Shown: one piece after another, positions 19,432-27,770 of the stretch
How the letters are laid out: each line of letters opens with the position of its first letter
Position numbering within the stretch: the stretch's first letter is position 1
Assembly: GCA_021325025.1 (NCBI GenBank)
Contig: JAJPHZ010000016.1
Coordinates: 310,001-374,000 of the forward strand
Direction: 5' to 3'
Length of the DNA stretch: 64,000 nucleotides
Source of the DNA: Pseudomonadota bacterium
GTDB taxonomy: Bacteria; Desulfobacterota; Binatia; Binatales; Binataceae
The notes under the pieces: model-generated
The model's input: only the letters and a program-made list of their open reading frames with translations
What the model was told of the DNA's origin: nothing
Database searches by the model: none
Translations under genes and position numbers: made by a program

Positions 19432-19540
19432 GGGACAGCTTGGCCTTTCATGGCGTCGTGCGTCCGATTCCCAATGGCGGGCGCCAAATCGTGCCGAACG
19501 CACGCAAAAGCAGTGCCGAGAGCGCGGCTGGCCGCGAGGA

Positions 19541-19957
19541 TCAGAGCGGACCGGATTTCAGCGCGTCGTCGATTGCCTGGATGTTGGTCTGGTGGCCCTT
19601 GGCCATCACCACCAGGAAGGCCTTGAGCGGCGCGTCGCTCAGCGAGGGAAGTCGCTCCTCGATTTTGCGAATCACCCAGCGCTGGCCGCGGTTGAGCAGC
19701 TCGATTTTGCTTCTGAGATCGGTCAGGGCGCGGACTTTTTCCACGAAGTCGCCGGTCTTGTTGGAAGGCTCGGCGCCGAGGCGGCGGATATGGGCGCCGA
19801 TTTGGCCGGCCCAATAGCCTTCGTCATGGCCGGCCTTGCGCAGCAGTTCCTTGAGTTCCAAAGAGGAGGCCGCCTGCTCCAGTTCATGCAGCACGCGGCC
19901 GCCGGCGCGCTCTGCTTCGCCCAAAGTGTTGAGAAATTCCACGACCTCTGTGTCCAT
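19541..19957 (-). CDS. Small four-helix protein of unknown function
   Basis: This 138-residue protein is almost entirely helical: DTEVVEFLNTLGEAERAGGRVLHELEQ, then KELLRKAGHDEGYWAGQIGAHI, with a late LVVMAKGHQTNIQAIDDAL. Helices with E-x-R and H-D-E patterns resemble ferritin-like or DUF6306-type proteins, which are often stress-related. No metal site can be assigned with confidence. The ATG at 19957 follows AGGTGA, and an overlapping GTG at 19960 is an alternative. It precedes the P-type ATPase on the same strand by about 110 bases. Confidence 0.75.
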   Translation of the reverse strand: MDTEVVEFLNTLGEAERAGGRVLHELEQAASSLELKELLRKAGHDEGYWAGQIGAHIRRLGAEPSNKTGDFVEKVRALTDLRSKIELLNRGQRWVIRKIEERLPSLSDAPLKAFLVVMAKGHQTNIQAIDDALKSGPL

Positions 19958-20061
19958 CACTCACCTCGGCGGGCCAGGGAGGCAGCACCTTTGCTATGGC
20001 CAACCCTGTGCCGCAAGCGCGTTCATCTGTTAGAGTTAACCCGAAGCCAAATGGAAGTCCA

Positions 20062-20979
20062 ATGACGCGAATCGTCTCGCTCCTCCCCAGCGCGACAGAA
20101 ATTGTCTGTGCGCTGGGATTGTCGGATTGCCTGGTCGGGCGGTCGCACGAATGCGACTATCCGCCGCAGGTGGTGGGGCTGCCCGCGCTGACTGCGCCGC
20201 GCTTCAACCCCGATGGCGCCAGTGCGCAGGTGGATCGGCGGGTCAAGTCGATCCTGCAAGATGCGTTGTCGGTTTACCGGGTCGACGCCGACCAATTGAT
20301 GGCGCTGCGGCCCGACGTGATCGTCACGCAATCGCAATGCGAGGTGTGCGCGGTTAGCGAAAGCGAACTCAAGGCCGCACTGGCGCAGTGGATGGGCGGG
20401 TCGGCTCCGGCCATTGTGTCGCTGACGGCAGCTTCGCTCCACGGAGTCCTGGCCGACATCGAGCGGGCGGCCTCGGCCCTTGGCGTCGAACAGGCCGGCA
20501 CGCGGCTGAGCACGTCAATGAGGGGGCGATTGGAGCAAATCGCGCAGCGCGCGGCGGGCGCCGGCGCGAGGCCTCGCGTGACAACTATCGAATGGATCGA
20601 CCCGTTGATGTCGGGCGGCAACTGGATGCCGGAGCTGATCGAAATGGCCGGCGCCCGGAACCTGTTCGGACAGGCCGGGCGACATTCGCCGTGGATCAAT
20701 TTCGAGCAGCTTTCCCAGGCGGATCCCGAGGTAATTTTCGTCTCACCGTGCGGATTTGGAATCGAGCGCTCCCTACAGGAGCTGGCCGCGCTGGGCGGCA
20801 ATCCCGTGTGGGCTGGCCTGTCCGCGGTAAAGAGCGGGCGAGTATTCGTTGCCGACGGCAATCATTACTTCAACCGGCCCGGGCCGCGGCTGGTCGAATC
20901 GTTGGAGATCCTGGCCGAGATTCTGCACCCGGAGTTGTTCAGCTTCGGCCATCAGGGCAAAGCCTGGCAGCGGCTTTGA
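20062..20979 (+). CDS. BtuF-like cobalamin-binding/helical backbone metal receptor protein
   Basis: This 305-residue protein has the two-lobed fold of BtuF and FhuD-like substrate-binding proteins: RIVSLLPSATEIVCALGL at the N-terminus, LRPDVIVTQSQCEVCAVSE in the middle, and VFVADGNHYFNRPGPRLVESLEIL near the end. The first motif is diagnostic of cobalamin-binding proteins. There is no signal peptide at the ATG at 20062, so the protein appears cytosolic, unlike true periplasmic BtuF. Several bacteria carry such soluble homologues of unsettled role. A longer start at 19996 adds only low-complexity residues and no signal. Confidence 0.85.
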   Translation: MTRIVSLLPSATEIVCALGLSDCLVGRSHECDYPPQVVGLPALTAPRFNPDGASAQVDRRVKSILQDALSVYRVDADQLMALRPDVIVTQSQCEVCAVSESELKAALAQWMGGSAPAIVSLTAASLHGVLADIERAASALGVEQAGTRLSTSMRGRLEQIAQRAAGAGARPRVTTIEWIDPLMSGGNWMPELIEMAGARNLFGQAGRHSPWINFEQLSQADPEVIFVSPCGFGIERSLQELAALGGNPVWAGLSAVKSGRVFVADGNHYFNRPGPRLVESLEILAEILHPELFSFGHQGKAWQRL

Positions 20980-21002
20980 TTACTCCGCGCCCCTTTGCCC
21001 GC

Positions 21003-21509
21003 CTATGCCTGCGCACGGTTTGAAGACGGCGTCAGCCGCTCCAGTATTTCCTTGTGCTGGATTTCCAAATGGTGCAGGATGTCGATCATCATCTCGTCCT
21101 GCTGCTCGAGGTGATGCATTATCGCCTTGACCTCTTCTTCGGCCTTGACGTTGACGGTGTAATCATTCTCCGCGGCCAGACGGTCTTTGGCGGCCTGGCG
21201 GTTTTGCGACATCATGATGATCGGTGCCGCGTAGGCGGCCTGAAAGCTCAGCGCCAGGTTGAGCAGGATGAACGGATAGGGATCCCAGCGCCACACAAAG
21301 GCCATTACGTTTACCGTCACCCACAGCGCCAGCACGATGGTCTGGATGATGATGAAGCTCCAGCTCCCCATGATTGTGGCGAAGCGGTCGGCGATGCGTT
21401 GGCCGAAGGTCAAAGGCTCCAGCTCGTTGACGTTGCGGACGCGGGGATGAGCGTGGATATGGCGGACCCGAATCTTGCGCCATTTCTCGACCGTCGGTGT
21501 TGCGGCCAT
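21003..21509 (-). CDS. DUF1003 membrane protein
   Basis: This 168-residue protein carries the DUF1003 domain: FGQRIADRFATIMGSWSFIIIQ (first membrane segment, from about residue 36), then DPYPFILLNLALSFQAAYAAPIIMMSQNRQ with a second segment. It ends in an amphipathic cytosolic helix with DEMMIDILHHLE. The family is common, two-pass and functionally uncharacterised. The minus-strand ATG at 21509 gives the normal size. It lies convergent with the BtuF-like gene. Confidence 0.9.
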   Translation of the reverse strand: MAATPTVEKWRKIRVRHIHAHPRVRNVNELEPLTFGQRIADRFATIMGSWSFIIIQTIVLALWVTVNVMAFVWRWDPYPFILLNLALSFQAAYAAPIIMMSQNRQAAKDRLAAENDYTVNVKAEEEVKAIMHHLEQQDEMMIDILHHLEIQHKEILERLTPSSNRAQA

Positions 21510-21605
21510 CGCTTACTCCTGTTGACTTCGATTGCCCGTTCGCCGCTGCGCAGAGCGGGCCGCGTGAATTTTAATCATTTAGTTGCGCAGCGGAAACGAC
21601 TTTCA

Positions 21606-21635
21606 TTGCTTATTTGTCCAATATTTCGTGATACT
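21606..21635 (+). promoter_or_regulatory. Candidate promoter upstream of the serpin gene
   Basis: TTGCTT at 21606-21611 and GATACT at 21630-21635 are separated by 18 bases, in an AT-richer patch just ahead of the serpin ATG at 21659. GGGAGG at 21649-21654 is a good ribosome-binding site. The promoter match is moderate only. Confidence 0.3.
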
Positions 21636-21658
21636 GAACGGGATAAAAGGGAGGGCCG

Positions 21659-22882
21659 ATGAGGCTGAAATTGAAGACGCTGCTGGCCTGCCTGCTCGCT
21701 GCGACGCTGTGCCGCGGCGCGCAAGCCCATGGGGCCCAGCCGCCGACCGCCGGGATTGACACGGCGATCAACGATTTCGGCTTTCGCCTGCTGAGCGCGC
21801 TCGCTCCCGCCAGCGAGCGCAACACCATAATCTCGCCGCTCAGCGTGTCGCTCGCGCTTGCCATCGCATACAACGGTGCAGTCGGCGAGACCAAGGACGC
21901 GATGGCGCGGACGCTGACGTTGGGACCGTTGCGTGAGGCCGAACTCAACCGCGGCAGTCGCGAGTTGCTGATGACGTTGGAACGGGCCGATCCCGCCGTG
22001 CAGATGGAAATCGCCAACGCGCTGTGGGCGCAGTCGGGCTTCTCCATCAACCCCGGATTTATCAGGCTGAGCAAGAGCTTTTACAAGGCCACGGTTGACC
22101 ACGTTGATTTCGCCCACGACCCGCAACGGGCCGCCGACACCATCAACGCCTGGGTCGATCGCAAGACCCACGGCAAGATTCCCACCATCATCCGCAGCCC
22201 CGAGCGCACCGCCAGGCTTGTCATCACCGACGCAGTGTACTTCAAAGGACGATGGACTTCGCCGTTTGACCAAAAGGCAACCGCAACCAAGCCCTTCTAT
22301 CTCCAGGAAGGAGGTTCCGTGCCGGTTCCGCTTATGGCTCAAAGCGGGAAGTACCCATACTTCGAGACCGACCACTTTCAGGCGATACGGCTGCCCTATG
22401 GCAACCGGCGCTTTGCGATGTACATCTTCCTGCCGCGCGGCAAGGACGGTCTACCGGCACTGATGGGTTCGCTGGACGGGGCGCACTGGAGGCAATGGAC
22501 GGCCAAGCTCGTCGAGCGCAAAGGTAGCATTTCTCTACCCCGGCTGCGCTTGACTTATGCCAGGAGCCTCAACGACGCACTCAAATCGATGGGGATGGCG
22601 CCGGCGTTCGACTCGACACGAGCCGATTTCTCCCTAATCCATCCTCCTCCGCCGCCACTCTTCATCCAGGACGTCCAGCACAAGACCTTCATCGAACTGG
22701 ACGAGGAAGGCACCCGCGCCGCCGCCGCCAGCAGTGTGCAGATGGGCGTTACGATGGCCCTGACGAAGGAACCGCCGCCGTTTGAAATGGTGGTTGACCA
22801 TCCGTTCTTCTGCGCAATCGCGGAACAGCAGTCCGGAACATTGCTGTTCGCAGGCATTGTCACCAATCCCGCCCGCGACTGA
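21659..22882 (+). CDS. Secreted serpin (serine or cysteine protease inhibitor)
   Basis: This 407-residue serpin has an N-terminal signal peptide (about 1-23, ending AQA) and the full serpin fold. Landmarks are TIISPLSVSLALAIAYNGA, NALWAQSGFSINPGF, TDAVYFKGRWTSPFD, and VDHPFFCAIAEQQSGTLLFAGIV. The hinge EEGTRAAAAS at 349-358 is close to the inhibitory consensus, so trapping of a protease is likely. The reactive-centre loop then reads SVQMGVTMALTKEPPP; counting 17 residues places P1 near T365 or M366, but the C-side loop looks a few residues longer than in antitrypsin. The target could be a predator, neighbour or own-surface protease. Confidence 0.93.
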   Translation: MRLKLKTLLACLLAATLCRGAQAHGAQPPTAGIDTAINDFGFRLLSALAPASERNTIISPLSVSLALAIAYNGAVGETKDAMARTLTLGPLREAELNRGSRELLMTLERADPAVQMEIANALWAQSGFSINPGFIRLSKSFYKATVDHVDFAHDPQRAADTINAWVDRKTHGKIPTIIRSPERTARLVITDAVYFKGRWTSPFDQKATATKPFYLQEGGSVPVPLMAQSGKYPYFETDHFQAIRLPYGNRRFAMYIFLPRGKDGLPALMGSLDGAHWRQWTAKLVERKGSISLPRLRLTYARSLNDALKSMGMAPAFDSTRADFSLIHPPPPPLFIQDVQHKTFIELDEEGTRAAAASSVQMGVTMALTKEPPPFEMVVDHPFFCAIAEQQSGTLLFAGIVTNPARD

Positions 22883-22890
22883 ACTTCCCT

Positions 22891-22932
22891 GTGCGCTGCG
22901 CGCCTTTGCGGCGCACGGTTTGCGCTGCGCAC
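22891..22932. repeat. Imperfect GC-rich inverted repeat after the serpin gene
   Basis: Arms GTGCGCTGCGC (22891-22901) and GCGCTGCGCAC (22922-22932) pair at 10 of 11 positions. The loop holds a further GCGCC/GGCGC hairpin (22900-22914). It falls between the serpin stop and the next gene, with no T-tract. It could be a factor-assisted terminator or a processing structure. Confidence 0.45.
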
Positions 22933-22980
22933 AACAAAATGGAATCATCGGCGCCGCACGCGCTGCGCGAGGAGGCGAGC

Positions 22981-23871
22981 ATGCAGGTTGGAATTTCCAT
23001 TTTCTCCACGACCTTCAATCCCGAGGTGGTGAAATTCTTCGCCACCAAGGGCGATGAACTCGGTTATCACTCGTTGTGGATGCCCGAGCACGTCGCCTTT
23101 CCGGTCGGCTTCCAGTCGCGCTATCCCTACACGGCGGATGGCAGTTTTCCGGGCGACATCGACCTGGATACTCCCGAGCCCATCTCGGTGCTCAATTACG
23201 CCGCGGCGCTGACCCGCCGCATCAGGCTGGGCACCAGCATCGTGATCCTGCCGCTGCACCATCCGCTGTATATCGGCAAACAACTGGCCACGCTCGACGT
23301 GCTGTCGGGCGGGCGGGCAATCCTGGGCGTCGGTTCAGGATGGCTTAAAGAAGAGTTCGACGCGCTGGGGCTGGACTTCAAGACGCGCGGCAGCCGTACC
23401 AACGAGGCGATCGAGGCGCTGCGCGCGGTCTGGCGCGGCAATCCGTCGGCCTATCACGGCAAGCATTTCAATTTCGGGCCGCTCAAGAGTTTGCCCAAAC
23501 CCGTGCGCGGCGATATTCCGATCGTGATCGGCGGCCATTCGCCCGCCAATGCCAAACGCGCGGCGCGCCTGGGCGACGGCCTGATGCCGGGCAGCACTAT
23601 CGCTCTGGCGGCCGAAGCCTGGCGGATGACCAAAGAGGAATGCGCCCGCATCGGCCGCAACCCGGCCGAAATCGAGTTCGCCTGCGCCGCCGAAAAGGAG
23701 GTGTGGATGGGCGGATGGGACAAGCTGGCCGAATCCGCCAAACGCGCCCGCGACATCGGCGCAGTCAGAATCTCGGGGCCGACCACGATGTTCTCGCTGG
23801 AGTGGAAGCCCGACGCCATTGCCCGCGCGATGGAGAAGGTCGCCAACGAGGTAATCGAGAAGATCAAGTGA
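22981..23871 (+). CDS. Luciferase-like (LLM class) F420-dependent oxidoreductase, copy 1
   Basis: This 296-residue TIM-barrel oxidoreductase of the bacterial luciferase superfamily most likely uses coenzyme F420 and transfers hydride to or from an unknown substrate. Characteristic elements are ELGYHSLWMPEHVAFP (about 20-35), VILPLHHPLYIGKQLATLDVLSGGR (VGSGWLKEEF follows), and PIVIGGHSPANAKRAARLGDG. The ATG at 22981 has GAGGAGG-like sequence upstream. It is the first of a tandem pair, with the second gene 60 bases downstream and closely similar throughout. Confidence 0.88.
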   Translation: MQVGISIFSTTFNPEVVKFFATKGDELGYHSLWMPEHVAFPVGFQSRYPYTADGSFPGDIDLDTPEPISVLNYAAALTRRIRLGTSIVILPLHHPLYIGKQLATLDVLSGGRAILGVGSGWLKEEFDALGLDFKTRGSRTNEAIEALRAVWRGNPSAYHGKHFNFGPLKSLPKPVRGDIPIVIGGHSPANAKRAARLGDGLMPGSTIALAAEAWRMTKEECARIGRNPAEIEFACAAEKEVWMGGWDKLAESAKRARDIGAVRISGPTTMFSLEWKPDAIARAMEKVANEVIEKIK

Positions 23872-23931
23872 GCGACACCCCAGGCACCCGCTCGACTCTG
23901 TGCGTCCGATTAAGGTTTCCAGGAGCAGGTT

Positions 23932-24825
23932 ATGAAACTCGGCTTTTCGATCTTCTCCACCACCGCCTTCAATCCCGAGGCTGTGAAGTTCTTTGCCACC
24001 AAGGCGGAGGAATTGGGTTACGAATCGCTGTGGATGCCTGAACACGTGGCGTTTCCGACCGTCGTCCAGTCGCGCTATCCCTACAGTCCCGACGGCAAGT
24101 ATCCCGGCGACATGGACCTTGACTGCCCCGAACCGCTGTCGGTGCTCAACTACGTCGCCGCGCTGACCCGGCGGCTGAAGCTCGGCACGGTGATCGTGAT
24201 TCTGCCGCTGCACCATCCGCTGTACATCGGCAAACAGCTTGCCACGCTCGACGTACTGTCGGGCGGACGGGTGATCTTCGGCGTCGGCTCGGGATGGCTC
24301 AAGGAGGAGTTCGACTGGCTGGGCATCGACTGGAAGACGCGCGGCAGCCGCGCCGACGAGATAATCCAGGCGCTGCGCGCGATCTGGCGCGACAACCCCG
24401 CAAGCTTTCACGGCAGGCATTTCAACTTCGGCCCGCTCAAGAGCTTCCCCAAGCCGGTGCGGGGCAACATCCCGATCTTCATCGGCGGCCATTCGCCGGC
24501 CAACATCCGACGCGCGGCGCATCTGGGCGACGGCCTGATGCCGGCCAGCTCCGCCGACGTGGCGCTGCGGGCCTGGGAGGCGACCCGCGAGGAGTGTCGG
24601 CGCATCGGGCGCAATCCCGACGAGCTGGAATTCAACTGCTCGTCGGACAAGAGCACCTGGTTCGGCGGATGGCGCGAGCTGCCCGAGTCGGCTCGCCGCC
24701 TGCGCGATATCGGCGTGACGCGCATTACCTTTCCCTCAACGCTGTTCGGTCTGGAGTGGAATCGCGACGAGATCGCCCGCGCCATGGAAGGCGTGGCCAA
24801 CGAGGTCATCGCGAAGATCAACTGA
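23932..24825 (+). CDS. Luciferase-like (LLM class) F420-dependent oxidoreductase, copy 2
   Basis: This 297-residue paralogue is highly similar to the preceding gene along its full length, sharing segments such as LPLHHPLYIGKQLATLDVL and GSGWLKEEFD. The differences cluster in the substrate-facing C-terminal third (CSSDKSTWFGGW instead of CAAEKEVWMGGW). It probably uses F420 or FMN. AGGAGCAGG precedes the ATG. The pair look like a recent duplication with divergence of substrate specificity, and both precede an MBL hydrolase on the other strand. Confidence 0.88.
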   Translation: MKLGFSIFSTTAFNPEAVKFFATKAEELGYESLWMPEHVAFPTVVQSRYPYSPDGKYPGDMDLDCPEPLSVLNYVAALTRRLKLGTVIVILPLHHPLYIGKQLATLDVLSGGRVIFGVGSGWLKEEFDWLGIDWKTRGSRADEIIQALRAIWRDNPASFHGRHFNFGPLKSFPKPVRGNIPIFIGGHSPANIRRAAHLGDGLMPASSADVALRAWEATREECRRIGRNPDELEFNCSSDKSTWFGGWRELPESARRLRDIGVTRITFPSTLFGLEWNRDEIARAMEGVANEVIAKIN

Positions 24826-24888
24826 GCCGGGCCGGTCTCGCAGGGAAGCGGTCAGGGAGAGAGAGTCTCGCCCGCGCCTGCGGTTGAG

Positions 24889-25863
24889 CTATTTGCGGCG
24901 GCTGGCGCGCAGGCGCGCCATCATTTCGAAGAGATTCCCGTCATACTGTTTTTTGCCGCCGGAAAACTCTTTGTAGAGCGCGGCGACGTTGATCACGATG
25001 CGCTCGGCGTCGCCCCATGACGAATAGTCGGCCAGCGAGATGTCCTGGGCCGCCTCATACACGCCCATCCCCGCCTCATAGCGCCGCCGCGCCTGTTCCG
25101 TGATGTATTCCAGATAGCCCTTCACCGCCGCGACGCCGCTTTTGTCCGTGATCGGACCGTGCCCGGGCACGATGGTCTCGACATCCAGCTCGAGCATCAA
25201 CTGGCAGGCCTTGATCCAGTTGCCGACCGGCCCCGCCCATATGATCGGATGGCCGTTGATGAACAACATGTCGCCGGTGAACATCACGCGATCCTGAGGG
25301 ACATAGGCCAGCACGTCGCCGCGCGTGTGCGCCGGTCCGACCTGGATCAGGCGCACGGTCTTGGTGCCGACCCGGCGCTCCATTTCGCCTTCGAACGTGA
25401 CCGTCGGCGCGGGCACGTAGCCGACCCCTTCGAAATCGAAATGCCGGAAGATTTCCGCCATGAACGCGCCCATCACCGTGGAGGGGTCGTTGGCGGTCTT
25501 CATCGCCGCCAGCCGCCGCGGGTCGCCCAGGTCGTGGCTCATCTCCTCGGCGCAGGCGCGCGACGCGATTATCTCGGCTGCCTCCACCAGGCGGTTGCCG
25601 AAGGTGTGATCGCCGTTGGAGTGCGTGTTGACGACCGCGCCGATTCGCGCGGCGGCGGGCTCCGCGCGGCGCATCGCGTCGAGCATCTCGCGCGTCAGGC
25701 GCAGGTCGAACAGCGTATCGACCAGCAGCGACTGGCCGCTGTCGGCGACCAAACCCGCGTTGCTCCATCCCCAGGAGCCGTCGGGCTGAAGATACGCGTA
25801 ACAGCCGTTGCCCAGGTCGTGCAGACCCTTGGTATATGCCCATTTGCTCGCGATTTGGGACAT
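24889..25863 (-). CDS. Metallo-beta-lactamase-fold hydrolase
   Basis: This 324-residue hydrolase has the MBL fold: an N-terminal strand region with NAGLVADSGQSLLVDTLFD, the metal motif THSNGDH (H81, N83, D85, H86), then VGPAHTRGDVLAYVPQDRVMFTGDMLF and VPGHGPITDKSG. The usual HxHxDH is altered to HxNxDH, a variant seen in some MBL proteins, including alkyl-sulfatase and related groups. Substrate unknown. No signal peptide is evident, so it should be cytosolic. Confidence 0.85.
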   Translation of the reverse strand: MSQIASKWAYTKGLHDLGNGCYAYLQPDGSWGWSNAGLVADSGQSLLVDTLFDLRLTREMLDAMRRAEPAAARIGAVVNTHSNGDHTFGNRLVEAAEIIASRACAEEMSHDLGDPRRLAAMKTANDPSTVMGAFMAEIFRHFDFEGVGYVPAPTVTFEGEMERRVGTKTVRLIQVGPAHTRGDVLAYVPQDRVMFTGDMLFINGHPIIWAGPVGNWIKACQLMLELDVETIVPGHGPITDKSGVAAVKGYLEYITEQARRRYEAGMGVYEAAQDISLADYSSWGDAERIVINVAALYKEFSGGKKQYDGNLFEMMARLRASRRK

Positions 25864-26042
25864 GGTCGTCTTCTCTCCCCGGCGCTTTGAACCTGCGCCT
25901 TATAATCGACCATCCGCGCCCCGTGCGCAAAGGCCGCGCCGCCGGTCAATCCATTGCGATCTTTTGACTGAGCGGAGCGGCGGAAATGCTTTTTCAGCAG
26001 CCTCGGCGGTGCCACAATGCGGGCAAAAGCGAGGCCTCAACC

Positions 26043-26825
26043 ATGGCTGAAGAAGTCGTCAGGATCCAACGCCATCCCAACTACGTCACGCTCGTGCTCA
26101 ACCGTCCCGAAAAGCGCAACGCAATCAATATCGCGATGCTGGAGGCGCTCGATGCCGCCTTCACGATGATCGAGGGCGACCGCGAAATCCGCGCGGTGGT
26201 TATCAAGGGCGAGGGCCGTGGCTTTTGCTCGGGGCTGGACCTGCGCGACGTCGAGCGCGCGGGCGGCGCCGGCGTGGGCGGCGGCCCGCCGTTTGCCCCC
26301 GATAAGATCCTGCATCGCATCCAGAGCCTGCCGGTTCCCGCGATCGCCGCCATTCACGGCGACGCCCTGACCGCCGGCCTGGTCATCGCGCTGCTGTGCG
26401 ACCTGCGTATCGCCGCGCAAAGCGCGAAATTGGGGATGACCCCGGCGCGCATCGGCTATCTGCCGACCTACGCCGTCTTCCGCCGCTTTACCGAGATGAT
26501 CGGCGCGGCCAACACCGCCGAAATCATGTACCTGGCGGACCCGGTCGATGCGGGGCGGGCGCGCGAAATGGGCCTGGTGCACAAGGTGGTACCCGACGAT
26601 CAACTGGAGGCGGCGGCGGCCGCGTGGGCGCAGAAGATCGCTGCCAACGCGCCGCTGTCAATCCGTGCGATGAAGCGCATGATCGGACGCACCATCAGCC
26701 GCGCCTTCGACGTCGAGCACGACGACCTCAATGACCTCGCTATCAAGGTGCGCACCAGCGCCGACGCCCGGGAAGGGGTGCGCGCCTTTTTGGAAAAGCG
26801 CAAGCCGGTGTGGCGCGGCGAGTAG
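26043..26825 (+). CDS. Crotonase-fold protein lacking both hydratase glutamates
   Basis: This 260-residue protein has the crotonase fold: LNRPEKRNAIN (about 19-29), GEGRGFCSGLDLRD forming the first oxyanion-hole segment, and IHGDALTAGLVIALLCDLRIAA. At the positions of the two catalytic glutamates of enoyl-CoA hydratase it has V114 (GLVIAL) and A135 (TPARIGY). It is therefore probably not a standard hydratase. It might be an isomerase, a hydrolase or an acyl-CoA-binding member. The ATG at 26043 gives the family start; the upstream in-frame start at 25986 adds unrelated residues. Confidence 0.85.
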   Translation: MAEEVVRIQRHPNYVTLVLNRPEKRNAINIAMLEALDAAFTMIEGDREIRAVVIKGEGRGFCSGLDLRDVERAGGAGVGGGPPFAPDKILHRIQSLPVPAIAAIHGDALTAGLVIALLCDLRIAAQSAKLGMTPARIGYLPTYAVFRRFTEMIGAANTAEIMYLADPVDAGRAREMGLVHKVVPDDQLEAAAAAWAQKIAANAPLSIRAMKRMIGRTISRAFDVEHDDLNDLAIKVRTSADAREGVRAFLEKRKPVWRGE

Positions 26826-26895
26826 GCCGGCCGCGGCCGCTGGTCCGGGGCGGCGGAGCTTTTCTATGGCGACAGGCGGGCGTCTTGCCCAATTC

Positions 26896-27762
26896 TTAAA
26901 GGATGCTCGACATGGCCGCCAAAGAGGCAAGCGCGGTCAGTTCGCAAGCGGCGGCGCCGGCGGCGAGCGCGTTGCCACCCACCCCTCCCAGGCGCCGGCT
27001 CAACAGCAGACGCAGACCGAGGATCACAAGGGCGATACAGACGATCGCGGCCAGACCGACCACATCGTAGAGGCCCATTGCGGCGCCCAGCGCGATCACG
27101 CTGGAGATGCCGAATTCGGAGAAGGTGATGCCGCCGAAATACGGAATGCCCAACCCGCTGCGCTCCCGCGCCTTTAGTCCGTAGCCGATCGGCACCATCG
27201 CCCAGCGCGACAGCAACATCGCCAGCACCACGGCTCTGGCGCGCGCGGGGGGATCGGCGATCGTCCCCAGCGCCAGGACCTCCGCAGCCGTCATCAGCGC
27301 CGCGGCGCTCGCGCCCGGCCATCCAATCCGCTGCTCCCCGCCGGTGCTTTGCGCAGCCATCAGCGCCTGCAGGGTGCGGGCAATGCCGGCGGGCAACAGC
27401 CCGCCCGACAACAAATTCGCCATAACGATCGTGATTGCCGATGCGGCCAGCGGCGGCAGGCGGGCGCTCGCCGCGCGATCGCACAGCGCCAGCGCCACGC
27501 CCATGATCAGACCAATGAGCGGCAGAAAAACCAGCGCCCGGCTGTACTCTTCGGCGCACGCCAGCGCTTGGGAGGGCGGTGGCGCAAGCCATCGCGTGCA
27601 GGCTGCGGCCGCCAGCCACGCCTCGCGCGGGAAATCGCGGCGGGGTTCGATTCGGGGCTCAGGATCGGCTTTACTGGGATGGGGCACCTTGGAACACGGC
27701 GACGGGGCCGTCTCTCCGCGCACATTATGAATCAGGCGCGAGAGCGGTTCGAGAGGCCGCAA
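26896..27762 (-). CDS. CobS-like membrane protein lacking active-site motifs
   Basis: This protein of up to 288 residues is homologous to cobalamin-5'-phosphate synthase CobS, with about six membrane segments. FLPLIGLIMGV, the RERSGLGIPYFGG segment and the C-terminal GGVGGNALAAGAAACE align with the E. coli protein. However the HLDGLAD motif is replaced by LLPAGIA, and GDTLGA by GNALAA. The acidic residues that bind Mg and substrate are therefore missing and it may not make cobalamin. The start is uncertain: a TTG at 27762 or a GTG at 27723 fit, and no ATG is available upstream. Confidence 0.7.
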   Translation of the reverse strand: MRPLEPLSRLIHNVRGETAPSPCSKVPHPSKADPEPRIEPRRDFPREAWLAAAACTRWLAPPPSQALACAEEYSRALVFLPLIGLIMGVALALCDRAASARLPPLAASAITIVMANLLSGGLLPAGIARTLQALMAAQSTGGEQRIGWPGASAAALMTAAEVLALGTIADPPARARAVVLAMLLSRWAMVPIGYGLKARERSGLGIPYFGGITFSEFGISSVIALGAAMGLYDVVGLAAIVCIALVILGLRLLLSRRLGGVGGNALAAGAAACELTALASLAAMSSIL

Positions 27763-27770
27763 CGCGGAGC

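Noticed and set aside
23335..24522. 395-residue minus-strand frame spanning both luciferase-like genes
   Set aside because: Its apparent internal repeat simply reflects duplication of the plus-strand genes.
27640..27665. T-arm-like GGGTTCGATTC sequence suggesting a tRNA
   Set aside because: The flanks cannot form the five-base T stem or an acceptor stem, and the site lies in coding sequence of the CobS-like gene.
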